A DNA stretch of 64,000 nt from MED-G105 sp965263305 (GTDB taxonomy: Bacteria > Pseudomonadota > Alphaproteobacteria > Caulobacterales > Parvularculaceae), in the NCBI GenBank assembly GCA_965263305.1, contig OZ253666.1:3348001-3412000 (forward strand), given 5' to 3'. Both the position numbers and the translations under genes were made by a program. Numbering within the stretch: the stretch's first letter is position 1; each line of letters starts with the position of its first letter. Below the pieces are notes generated by a model. The model ran no database searches. It was not told the DNA's origin and saw only the letters and a program-made list of their open reading frames with translations. Positions 51,102-59,399 of this stretch are shown here, piece after piece.

Positions 51102-51989
51102 ATGAGTGAAGAAAGATTAAGGCTCGGCTTGCAGAAATCAGGGCGCCTGTCCGAAGGCAGCGTTGATCTCCTCAAGAAATGCGGGCTGAAAATTTCTCGG
51201 GCTAAAGACAATCTGTATGGGCGCATTCGTGAATTGCCCATTGATGTTATGCTGCTGCGCGACGATGATATCCCAGCTTTTGTCGAAAGCGGCGCCTGCG
51301 ATATCGGTATTGTTGGTGAGAACGTCTTCACCGAGCACCAACTTACAGCGCAGAGCGACGCCGCGCCGATTGTTCTTACGAAATTGGGTTTTGCTCGCTG
51401 TCGATTGATGCTCGCTACCCCAAAGGAATGGTCGTACAAAGACGTCAGCGATATCAAAGGCAAGCATATTGCGACCTCATATCCTGGGTTGATGAAGGCC
51501 TATCTTAATGAAAAGGGGATCGAAGCTAGTCCGATAAAAATGAATGGGTCCGTTGAGGTCGCGCCACGGTTAAAAATTGCTGATATTGTCTGCGATATTG
51601 TATCCACGGGCGCCACACTAGACGCCAACGGATTAAAACCTGTCGAAACGATCTTTGAGTCTGAGGCCATCCTAATTCGTAATGCTTTGTTAGATTCTCC
51701 TAACAAAAAACTAACGCTTGATGCGCTTATCAAGAGAATAGAGGGCGTTACCGCCTCTCGAGAGGCGAAATATGTGATGATGAATGCGCCGAAGGACGCA
51801 ATTGCTTCCATTACAGAACTTTTACCTGGGGCCGATTCACCAACGATCCTTAATTTGGCGGGCCGAGAAGACCAGGTCGCTATACATGCGGTATGCAGAG
51901 AAACCGTGTTCTGGTCTACGCTTGAGGAGCTTCAAGAGCTCGGGGCAAGCGCCATACTCGTTATGCCAATCGAAAAGATGTTGCCTTAA
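51102..51989 (+). CDS. hisG: ATP phosphoribosyltransferase, long form
   Basis: HisG starts histidine synthesis by joining ATP and PRPP. The 295-residue protein carries the catalytic domain (LRLGLQKSGRLSEGS, GACDIGIVGENV, ATSYPGLMKAYL and the PRPP-site-like DIVSTGATLDANGL) and a C-terminal regulatory domain of about 75 residues. Long-form HisG proteins bind histidine and need no HisZ. No other his genes adjoin; the TrpR-like gene upstream is the likely regulator. Confidence 0.94.
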   Translation: MSEERLRLGLQKSGRLSEGSVDLLKKCGLKISRAKDNLYGRIRELPIDVMLLRDDDIPAFVESGACDIGIVGENVFTEHQLTAQSDAAPIVLTKLGFARCRLMLATPKEWSYKDVSDIKGKHIATSYPGLMKAYLNEKGIEASPIKMNGSVEVAPRLKIADIVCDIVSTGATLDANGLKPVETIFESEAILIRNALLDSPNKKLTLDALIKRIEGVTASREAKYVMMNAPKDAIASITELLPGADSPTILNLAGREDQVAIHAVCRETVFWSTLEELQELGASAILVMPIEKMLP

Positions 51990-52163
51990 TGCCGATTAGG
52001 CATTTTACCAACTTTCAATGATTATATTGGCTTGTATTGGATGCGAGCAGCAACGGCTATTGATATAAGCCCGAGGCGCGAAAGCGCCTGGGCGTTATGG
52101 GCTGAGAGGCCGGCCTACTTCGAATCTTTAAATGGGAAGGGATCCTTCCCTGAAGGTAGAGTT

Positions 52164-54179
52164 ATGAAAGCTATTGAATACAAAAGCCAAATTTCTGAGG
52201 ATATTCGTTTTCTTAAAGGCGCCGCCGGCTCATTGAAAAAAAATCAGCTGCCCGTCGCGCTAAGCGTTGTGTTCCTGTCTATTGGTCCGGCATCAGCTCA
52301 GGAAGATCCTTGTTTAAGGGATCATGTTGCTTCTCTCGCGGGGAACGCGCCCGCTGCCAGGGCTTTATTGTTACGCGACGAGCCGATTTATCAACCAACC
52401 CCAAGACCAAGACCCCAACCAGATCCAACCCCAGATCCGGACCCAGATCCAACACCGGCGCCGAGACCGGATCCAACGCCAGATCCGGCCCCAGACCCAG
52501 CACCGGATCCTGCGCCCCGCCCAGATCCCACGCCTGATCCGGCGCCAACAAGCGGTCCTTTGCAGTTCACGATTGACGCCTCTCAGTCACGGTGTATCGC
52601 GCCATGCGGGGTTCACTTCAGAACTGAGGTTGCAAACAATCAGAGCGAAACGCGCCCATTCCATGATTATCAATACGAATGGAATTTTGATGACCCGACC
52701 TCTAGCTTCACTTCCCTAGGCAACGGCTTCCCGTTCACGCGCAACGCCAACAGTATGTCTGGGCCATTATCCGGACACGTTTTTGCTGAACCAGGCGAAT
52801 ACACTGTAACCGTAACCGTAACGACGCCCAATGGGGACCGACAAGCGTCGACCATCGATATCGATGTTCGCGATCCAGACAGAGTGTTTAATGGATCGAA
52901 TACACTTGTTTATTCCGGTGCTGGCGACTTTAGCGGCGCTCCCGCGGGGGCGGAACAATTTACGAATTTCAATGAAGCCGTCCGCGCGTTGAGTTCTTCT
53001 GATACCGGACGATTGCTTATCAGGGCCGGGGAGACGTTCTCTAGTCAGGGGGAAGCGGAGATTCGCGGCGGCGGAGATTACGTCATCGGACGATTTGGAT
53101 CGGGCTTGGATCCGGTCATGCAGCTATCCGGAAATAACCATGGTTTCCGTCTGTTTGACGTCGAAAACATTTCGATTTCGAATATTGAGTTTCGCGGTGA
53201 TTACAATCCCGCCACTGGGCAGGGCGATACCTATAGCTTCAGTGGGATTAGGATGTTGGCCGGAACGAAAAACTTGACGGTCTGGCGTACAACCCATCAG
53301 GGAATAGCGTTTGGCTTAAGAGCGTTAGAGGCGGACGGCATCGTCTTTGCCGATAACACTGTCACAAGTTGGTATGATTACGGTATTTTTATCGGTGATT
53401 CAGAAGAGAATATCGCCATCATTGGTAACAGCATTCGCCAAAATGAAGATGTGGTTAGCGGCCCGGGGGCGAGAAGCTCTGCTTTACCTCGATATGCCGA
53501 CCATGGTCCGGTGCGCGTCGCGGCATCGAAAAACCTCGTTATTTCGCAAAACGACCTACTTTCCTTAAACGGATGGTCTAGTGACGGACAGGCGCACCAA
53601 CCAACGATTCGCTATCATACAAATGGCGGAACCGATGGAGATGGCCACGTCGGTGTGATTTCTCAAAATCGACTTACCGGCGGATTTTCGGTTGTCGCTC
53701 TTACCGTGGCTAGCGGGAGTCTAACGCCTGATGCCGGCGATGTTCTTGTCGACGGGAACGTCGTTCTCGGCACCGCCAACACCCGCGCATTGTTAGAAAC
53801 GAACTATGGCGGATTTTCTCTACGGCGTAATTTAATGCTCATGCCCGATGTCCCAACATCGTTTCAGCAGTTTCGTGAAATGATACGTTTCATCCGAGTC
53901 ACAAATTCTACATGGGAAAATGACCGTGCACCAATTGATGTTTCGAACAATGTGCTTGCGACGTTTCAAGATGCGGGCGGTCGTTCCGTCACGAAGATGG
54001 TGATCACACCGTCATGGGAAAGCACAATCGACCTGGAAACGCAGGATAATATCGCAGTGGCGCCAAATGCGGCGAACGCCGGTGAGTATGATCAACTGAG
54101 CAACGAAGAGTTGAGTGCGGTTGTCGCGAGGGAAATCGGTGTCGATTTCAACTCGATCCTCTCATCTGCCAGCGAATAA
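52164..54179 (+). CDS. Exported PKD-domain protein with beta-helix
   Basis: This 671-residue protein has an internal-looking signal peptide (LPVALSVVFLSIGPASAQ at about residues 37-54). It continues with a Pro/Asp-rich linker (77-129), a PKD-like Ig domain (about 130-240, with YEWNFDDP and GEYTVTVTVTTPNGD), then a large parallel beta-helix (about 300-600; NISISNIEFRGDYN, DGIVFADNTVTSWYDYG, NIAIIGNSIRQN, NLVISQNDLLS). It is probably a surface or secreted protein acting on carbohydrate, which is inference. The ATG at 52164 has GAAGG upstream. A terminator follows at 54208. Confidence 0.82.
   Translation: MKAIEYKSQISEDIRFLKGAAGSLKKNQLPVALSVVFLSIGPASAQEDPCLRDHVASLAGNAPAARALLLRDEPIYQPTPRPRPQPDPTPDPDPDPTPAPRPDPTPDPAPDPAPDPAPRPDPTPDPAPTSGPLQFTIDASQSRCIAPCGVHFRTEVANNQSETRPFHDYQYEWNFDDPTSSFTSLGNGFPFTRNANSMSGPLSGHVFAEPGEYTVTVTVTTPNGDRQASTIDIDVRDPDRVFNGSNTLVYSGAGDFSGAPAGAEQFTNFNEAVRALSSSDTGRLLIRAGETFSSQGEAEIRGGGDYVIGRFGSGLDPVMQLSGNNHGFRLFDVENISISNIEFRGDYNPATGQGDTYSFSGIRMLAGTKNLTVWRTTHQGIAFGLRALEADGIVFADNTVTSWYDYGIFIGDSEENIAIIGNSIRQNEDVVSGPGARSSALPRYADHGPVRVAASKNLVISQNDLLSLNGWSSDGQAHQPTIRYHTNGGTDGDGHVGVISQNRLTGGFSVVALTVASGSLTPDAGDVLVDGNVVLGTANTRALLETNYGGFSLRRNLMLMPDVPTSFQQFREMIRFIRVTNSTWENDRAPIDVSNNVLATFQDAGGRSVTKMVITPSWESTIDLETQDNIAVAPNAANAGEYDQLSNEELSAVVAREIGVDFNSILSSASE
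52392..52550 (+). repeat. Low-complexity Pro/Asp linker repeat
   Basis: This in-frame stretch of about 159 bp encodes tandem units of PDPTPDPAPRP-type sequence at residues 77-129. The DNA repeat (variants of CCAGATCC) could change length by slippage. It acts as a rigid spacer between the signal peptide and the PKD domain. Confidence 0.85.
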
Positions 54180-54207
54180 CGCGATAGACCTGAATTCCTG
54201 AGATGGA

Positions 54208-54238
54208 AAGGCCCGCGCCATTGGCTGCGGGCCTTTTT
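54208..54238 (+). terminator. Rho-independent terminator after the PKD/beta-helix gene
   Basis: The stem AGGCCCGC / GCGGGCCT is 8 bp and perfect, with a 10-base loop and a T5 tail. It separates the PKD gene from the next amidase gene. Confidence 0.85.
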
Positions 54239-54334
54239 GCTTGTTCGATTAGGTCGCGCCGCCAAAACATCGTATAGGTTGAGCGCCACTGCGCTGGTAG
54301 AAAACCAAAAAACGAAACTCGAAAAGGCGTTCCC

Positions 54335-55987
54335 ATGATTCTTCGGTCAACCATTTTTCTTACAACGGCGATCTTTGCGACCAGCTGTGGTCAATCGAAT
54401 GGACGCAACGATGCTTCAGAAAATTCCAGCGCAGCAGAACCCACAAGCGTAGCAGCCGCTGCTTCTTTAGATCCCACGGGCTGGACGGCGCGCAGTTTAC
54501 CAGAGATCGCTGTGGCATTGCAGACCGGCGAGGTTTCGGCCGAAGCGGTGACGAAAGCCTATCTCGACCGTATTGAAGCGGTAGACTTCAGCGGACCAAC
54601 GCTTCAGAGCGTGCTCACGCTAAATCCGAACGCTTTAGAAGACGCTCGCGCCCTTGATGCAAAGCGCGAAGCCGGGGAGGCGATTGGCCCGCTCCACGGC
54701 GTACCAATCCTTTTGAAGGATAATATTGAGAGCGCCGATGAGATGCCGACAACGGCAGGCGCCCTGGCGCTAAAAGACAATATGACGGGCCGTGATTCCC
54801 CGCTTGTTGCCGGATTGCGCGGCGCCGGCGCGATCATTCTTGGTAAGACGAATTTAAGCCAGTGGGCGAACTTCCGATCGAATGACTCCATGAGCGGATG
54901 GACAGCGTTAGGCGGGCAGGTCCGCAATCCGCATATCCTCGATCGAAACCCTTGCGGTTCATCATCCGGCTCGGGCGCGGCGATGGCGGCCTCCTTGGCG
55001 GCTGGGACCGTTGGTACCGAGACGAACGGATCCATTATCTGTCCATCCACGATAAATGGTGTTGTTGGTTTTAAACCTACTGTGGGACTTGTGTCTCAAA
55101 AATACATCGTTCCAATTTCTCATTCGCAGGATACAGCCGGGCCAATGACGAAAACTGTCGCGGGCGCGGCAATGATGCTTACCGCCATGGCGACGGATGA
55201 TGCCGCCGATTTCCTGAGGGACCTTGAGCAAAACGCGTTGCAAGGCGCGCGGGTCGGTGTGTTACGTTTTGCCGAAGGATCGAGCGCTGACATCACGGGC
55301 CTGTTTAACGCCGCTCTCAAAGATTTAGAAGCGGCGGGCGCTGTTCTCGTTGAAATCGATGCGTTCGATTTAGGTGTTGAGAATTACGGTCAAAAATCAC
55401 GCGATCTTCTGTATTATGAGTTTAAAACTGATTTGAACGCTTACCTCGATGATGCGGCCGATGCTGTCACAACCCGCAGCCTCGATGATTTGATTGCGTT
55501 TAATGAAGCCAATGCGGATGTTGAGTTAGCGCTCTTTGATCAGAGTATTTTCACGGGCGCTAACGAATTCGGGTCCCTAGATGATCCAGCCTACATTACG
55601 ATAAAAGACGAACTCCAATCAGCCACGGGCCCCAACGGCATTGATCGTCTGCTCAAAGAGCACAATGTCGATATTTTAGTTTCGCCCTCAGGGCCGGTGG
55701 CGGGACGTGTCGACCCAATCAACGGTGATGTTTGGCCGGCATGGGCGGGCGCGGGATACCTCGCCGCTGTTGCGGGTTACCCCCATATCACGGTGCCTAT
55801 GGGTTTTGTTCATGGATTGCCCGTCGGTCTCTCATTTATGGGAACAAAAGACGCTGACGCGAAGGTGCTGTCATTTGGCTACGCTTATGAGCAACAGACA
55901 ATGCACCGGCGCGATCCATCCTTCCTCCCGACCGCTGAAGGCCGCGATGAAATTGCCGGGGCGATGAAGAGGAAGGATTGGAAATGA
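54335..55987 (+). CDS. Exported amidase lipoprotein (amidase signature family)
   Basis: This 550-residue enzyme begins with a lipoprotein signal and the lipobox FATSC. The amidase signature gives the triad in order: Lys in ILLKDNIESA, the cis-Ser in CGSSSGSGAAMAAS, and the nucleophile Ser in TETNGSIICPS. The C-terminal LSFGYAYEQQT is typical of the glutamyl-amidase-like branch. The substrate is unknown. It differs from the amidase at 45673 in sequence and lacks a Tat signal. It is preceded by a terminator and has its own leader. Confidence 0.9.
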   Translation: MILRSTIFLTTAIFATSCGQSNGRNDASENSSAAEPTSVAAAASLDPTGWTARSLPEIAVALQTGEVSAEAVTKAYLDRIEAVDFSGPTLQSVLTLNPNALEDARALDAKREAGEAIGPLHGVPILLKDNIESADEMPTTAGALALKDNMTGRDSPLVAGLRGAGAIILGKTNLSQWANFRSNDSMSGWTALGGQVRNPHILDRNPCGSSSGSGAAMAASLAAGTVGTETNGSIICPSTINGVVGFKPTVGLVSQKYIVPISHSQDTAGPMTKTVAGAAMMLTAMATDDAADFLRDLEQNALQGARVGVLRFAEGSSADITGLFNAALKDLEAAGAVLVEIDAFDLGVENYGQKSRDLLYYEFKTDLNAYLDDAADAVTTRSLDDLIAFNEANADVELALFDQSIFTGANEFGSLDDPAYITIKDELQSATGPNGIDRLLKEHNVDILVSPSGPVAGRVDPINGDVWPAWAGAGYLAAVAGYPHITVPMGFVHGLPVGLSFMGTKDADAKVLSFGYAYEQQTMHRRDPSFLPTAEGRDEIAGAMKRKDWK

Positions 55988-56030
55988 CAAACGAGATTTT
56001 CACGCCCCGCCGAGAAACCGGATACGAATG

Positions 56031-56747
56031 CTAGTTTTGAGTGATCAAATAGCGGCCAGAGCTGCGCAGGCGCATTCGCTCGACGTCGCCGGTTGACCTT
56101 GAGCTTTTCGCGATTAGGCCAGATTCCATAAGGCTTGGAAGTCGTTTCTCAATTCGATCGGCGTCTAGGCTTGAAAATTGGGCTAAATCGGACACCGTCG
56201 GTCTTTTGATATTGAACCGTTCGGCCTCGGTGAAGGCGCGTAAGACTCGGAGGTCTTCGGGTTTAATCGACAGGTTTGGTCGATCGGGATTCGTACCGGG
56301 ATGCTGATCTTCAATTTCTTCTTTTAAGTAGTCGATTTCATCTTGTACTGATTTTATTTCATTGAGCTGTTCGGTGAGAAGTTTCTCTGACATACTCATG
56401 ATAAACCTCGGCGCAATAACACCAACCAAGACCGATAGTCCCAACAAAATCAGAATGCCATGGACGACCATGCTCGTTTCGTTTGCTTCGGCGGATAGGA
56501 TTGACACTATAACACCGTCCTGATCGCCGAGTTGTGTGATGGTCAAAAATACCGGAACGATGAGTGCTGCGATAGCGCCGATACCAATATCCGCGCCTGC
56601 CTCCCTAATCATCGTGGAGAATGCTTTTTGTTTTTGAGCATTATCCTCCATATGTCGCAACACGTAGCGGGAAAAACCGCCAAGCGCGCCCCCGGTGATC
56701 AACGCTAGAACTATGATAAGAAAACTGAAAAAATTATCGACGGTCAT
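56031..56747 (-). CDS. Membrane protein with a C-terminal winged-helix-like domain (unknown)
   Basis: This 238-residue protein has three hydrophobic segments (about 5-26, 52-72 and 95-118). A short charged coiled coil follows (SEKLLTEQLNEIKSVQDEIDYLKEEIED, here about 123-150). The tail (165-238) resembles a winged helix: FNIKRPTVSDLAQFSSLDADRIEKRLPSLMESGLIAKS. The ATG at 56747 has GAGGGA upstream. I do not recognise a named family. The order suggests a membrane-bound sensor or a structural protein with a cytosolic nucleic-acid- or protein-binding end. Confidence 0.78.
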   Translation of the reverse strand: MTVDNFFSFLIIVLALITGGALGGFSRYVLRHMEDNAQKQKAFSTMIREAGADIGIGAIAALIVPVFLTITQLGDQDGVIVSILSAEANETSMVVHGILILLGLSVLVGVIAPRFIMSMSEKLLTEQLNEIKSVQDEIDYLKEEIEDQHPGTNPDRPNLSIKPEDLRVLRAFTEAERFNIKRPTVSDLAQFSSLDADRIEKRLPSLMESGLIAKSSRSTGDVERMRLRSSGRYLITQN

Positions 56748-56885
56748 TGCATCCCTCGCCAATCTCGAACAGATCAACGCCACCGACAGTCAAACGCAAA
56801 ATGATGCAAGAAATGCCGGCGAGTTAATCAACTAAAAAAGGCGGGGGCGTATTTGTATGTATCCGTCGTCACAGTATCGCGGGTT

Positions 56886-57827
56886 TTATAGGCCAAACCG
56901 TTCCAACGCCGCTTCGGCAATTGGCCCGCCCCATTCTTGGACGAAATGGCCGGCATCGGCGACTTCCATGGGCTCTGGGCAGTTTCGGATTTGGGTACGG
57001 AGAAACTTCATCGCGCCCGGCCCAAGAACTGGGTCTTGCATCCCGACCGCCATGAAGCTGTCGCCTGACCATTGTTCTGACCAAAACTTGCGCGCCTTCA
57101 GGGAGGTTTCAACACCTTCCTTTGAAGCGGGCGTGAGATCGTCAGCGCGTTTTTCCTTCATCATTACAAGTTCTGGGAAACGACGGACACCGCCCTTATA
57201 AGACTGATCGGGAAATGGGGCGGCATAGGCGGCCGCTTCTTCTTCCGTGAGGATTGGCGTTGCGCGTTTCATCAACCTGGCCACATCTAGATCTGGGTTT
57301 GCGCGATTAAATGCGCGCCAGGCGGAAAACCCTTCTCCCGCTTCTTCGCCGCCGGGCAACCCTGTGTTCATCACGATGAGGCGCGTATATCGGTCGGGCG
57401 CCTCAAGCGGTAATGTCAGGCCGAGGAGACCGCCCCAATCCTGCACCACGAGGCAAACGTTTTTGAGGTCTAGTTTTTCAACAAACGCCAGCAACGCGTT
57501 GCGGTGAAAATGATAGGTGTAGACCTCATCATCGGTCGGCTTATCTGACCGGCCGAACCCAAACATGTCGACTGCAACAACACGATGGCTCTTAGCGGTA
57601 AAAACCGGGATCATTTTTCTAAAAAGATAGGCCCAGCTCGGCTCTCCGTGAATGCAGAGAAATGTGACGTCTGCATCCGCGGGGCCTTCATCCACATAGT
57701 GCATGCGCAACCCTTCGTAGCCCGCCAGATCATCAATATAGCGCGGCGAAAAAGACCAGCCTGGTAGATTGTTGAAACGATCGTCAGGCGTGCGCAGAGC
57801 GTTGAATTTTTTAGCGTTATTGGACAT
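56886..57827 (-). CDS. dhmA: Haloalkane dehalogenase-like alpha/beta hydrolase
   Basis: This 313-residue hydrolase follows haloalkane dehalogenase subfamily I: the oxyanion element HGEPSWAYLFR (60-70), VAVDMFGFGRSDKP, the nucleophile elbow VVQDWGGLLG with D130 and halide-binding W131, and a C-terminal acid (MQDPVLGP) and histidine (DAGHFVQEWG). It would convert a terminal haloalkane to an alcohol and halide. The real substrate is unknown, and an epoxide hydrolase activity cannot be excluded. It lies alone between two other transcription units. Confidence 0.88.
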   Translation of the reverse strand: MSNNAKKFNALRTPDDRFNNLPGWSFSPRYIDDLAGYEGLRMHYVDEGPADADVTFLCIHGEPSWAYLFRKMIPVFTAKSHRVVAVDMFGFGRSDKPTDDEVYTYHFHRNALLAFVEKLDLKNVCLVVQDWGGLLGLTLPLEAPDRYTRLIVMNTGLPGGEEAGEGFSAWRAFNRANPDLDVARLMKRATPILTEEEAAAYAAPFPDQSYKGGVRRFPELVMMKEKRADDLTPASKEGVETSLKARKFWSEQWSGDSFMAVGMQDPVLGPGAMKFLRTQIRNCPEPMEVADAGHFVQEWGGPIAEAALERFGL

Positions 57828-57935
57828 TGAGGGGGCTCCTTCGCTTCCATTTACCTTGGGCGAAGGTATAGTCGCGCCGATCTAAAGCTTCGCCAAGCAT
57901 CATATGCAGTGAAGCAGAGCAAAAGGATGAGACCG

Positions 57936-59363
57936 ATGGCGGAAAAGAAGGGTGATGTGAATGTTGATATTGCGGTGATCGGCGCTGGCCCTGGTGGCTA
58001 TGTCGCCGCGATCCGCGCCGCGCAACTCGGCATGAAAACCGTCATCGTGGAGCGCGAGCATCTCGGCGGCGTTTGCTTAAACTGGGGCTGCATCCCGACA
58101 AAAGCGCTGTTACGCACGGCCGAGGTTTACACGAACATGCAGCACGCCGAGGCTTTTGGCCTTAAAGCGGATAACATTGGTTTTGATCTGGACGCCGTCG
58201 TTAAACGCTCACGCGATGTGGCCGGTAAACTATCCGGCGGGATCGGCTATTTGATGAAAAAGAACAAGATAGATGTGGTCATGGGGACGGCGCGTCTGGA
58301 AAAGGGCGCTGCTGCACCAATCGTCAACGTCAAAGGCGAAAAGGGTGAGACGACCATCCGCGCCAAGCATGTCATCCTCGCAACTGGCGCTCGGGCCCGC
58401 ACGATCCCGGCGGCGGGGCTGGAGCCTGATGGCAAATTCATCTGGACGGCGAAGGAGGCGATGGTGCCTGATGCGTTTCCAGAAAAACTCTTGGTCATCG
58501 GCTCCGGCGCCATCGGTATCGAATTCGCGAGCTTTTATAATGCGCTCGGTGCTGAGACGACGGTCGTTGAGATGGTTGATCGTATCCTGCCGGCGGAAGA
58601 CGAAGAGATTTCAAAATTCGCCGCCAAGCAATTCAAAAAAGCGGGCATGTCGCTTCTCACCAATGCGACGGTTGAAAAACTGGAGAAGGGTGCAAATAGC
58701 GTTATCGCGAGCGTGAAAACAAAAGATGGCAAAACAGAAAAAATCGAGGCGACGCGCGTTGTCCTTGCCATCGGTATTACGGGCAATACGGAAGGCCTGG
58801 GCTTGGAGGCGCTCGGCGTTAAAATCGACCGCGGTCATGTCACAGTGAACGAGTGGTTGGAGACAGGGGTAAAGGGCCTTTACGCCATCGGCGACGTTGT
58901 CGGCGCCCCTTGGCTCGCCCACAAAGCCTCCCATGAAGGGGTCATTTGTGTTGAGAAAATTGCAGGGCTCAACAATGTCCATCCGTTGGAAGTCGATAAA
59001 ATTCCGGGCTGCACCTATTCCAATCCGCAAGTTGCGAGTGTCGGATTGACCGAAGCCAAGGCGAAGGCGGCGGGGCGGAAAATTAAAGTGGGACGGTTCC
59101 CTTTCAACGGTAATGGCAAGGCCATTGCCCTGGGGGAGCCTGAAGGCATGGTCAAAACGATATTTGACGAAAAGACGGGCGAACTCTTAGGCGCCCATAT
59201 GATCGGCGCTGAAGTAACGGAACTGATCCAAGGCTTTGGCCTTGCCCGTACCTTGGAAGCGACTGAGGAAGACCTCTTCCACACAATTTTCCCGCATCCG
59301 ACGTTATCAGAAATGATGCACGAAGCCGTGCTCGACGCTTACGGGCGAGTTGTGCATATTTGA
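57936..59363 (+). CDS. lpdA: Dihydrolipoyl dehydrogenase (second copy)
   Basis: This 475-residue flavoprotein has GAGPGGYVAAIRAAQLG, the redox disulfide in GGVCLNWGCIPTKALLR, the NAD motif IGSGAIGIEFASFYN, the second FAD motif YAIGDVVGAPWLAHKA and the C-terminal HPHPTLSE active-site pattern (here FPHPTLSEMMHEA). The CLNWGC form separates it from the branched-chain E3 at 11452 (CLNVGC). It probably serves pyruvate or oxoglutarate dehydrogenase encoded elsewhere. The ATG at 57936 has an AAGGA site about 8 bp upstream. Confidence 0.94.
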   Translation: MAEKKGDVNVDIAVIGAGPGGYVAAIRAAQLGMKTVIVEREHLGGVCLNWGCIPTKALLRTAEVYTNMQHAEAFGLKADNIGFDLDAVVKRSRDVAGKLSGGIGYLMKKNKIDVVMGTARLEKGAAAPIVNVKGEKGETTIRAKHVILATGARARTIPAAGLEPDGKFIWTAKEAMVPDAFPEKLLVIGSGAIGIEFASFYNALGAETTVVEMVDRILPAEDEEISKFAAKQFKKAGMSLLTNATVEKLEKGANSVIASVKTKDGKTEKIEATRVVLAIGITGNTEGLGLEALGVKIDRGHVTVNEWLETGVKGLYAIGDVVGAPWLAHKASHEGVICVEKIAGLNNVHPLEVDKIPGCTYSNPQVASVGLTEAKAKAAGRKIKVGRFPFNGNGKAIALGEPEGMVKTIFDEKTGELLGAHMIGAEVTELIQGFGLARTLEATEEDLFHTIFPHPTLSEMMHEAVLDAYGRVVHI

Positions 59364-59399
59364 CCGGCTAGTTTGTTTACAGGGAAGTAATACCGACTG

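Noticed and set aside
52392..52550. CRISPR-like short repeats
   Set aside because: The repeats are in frame, contiguous, with no spacers, and encode a Pro/Asp linker.
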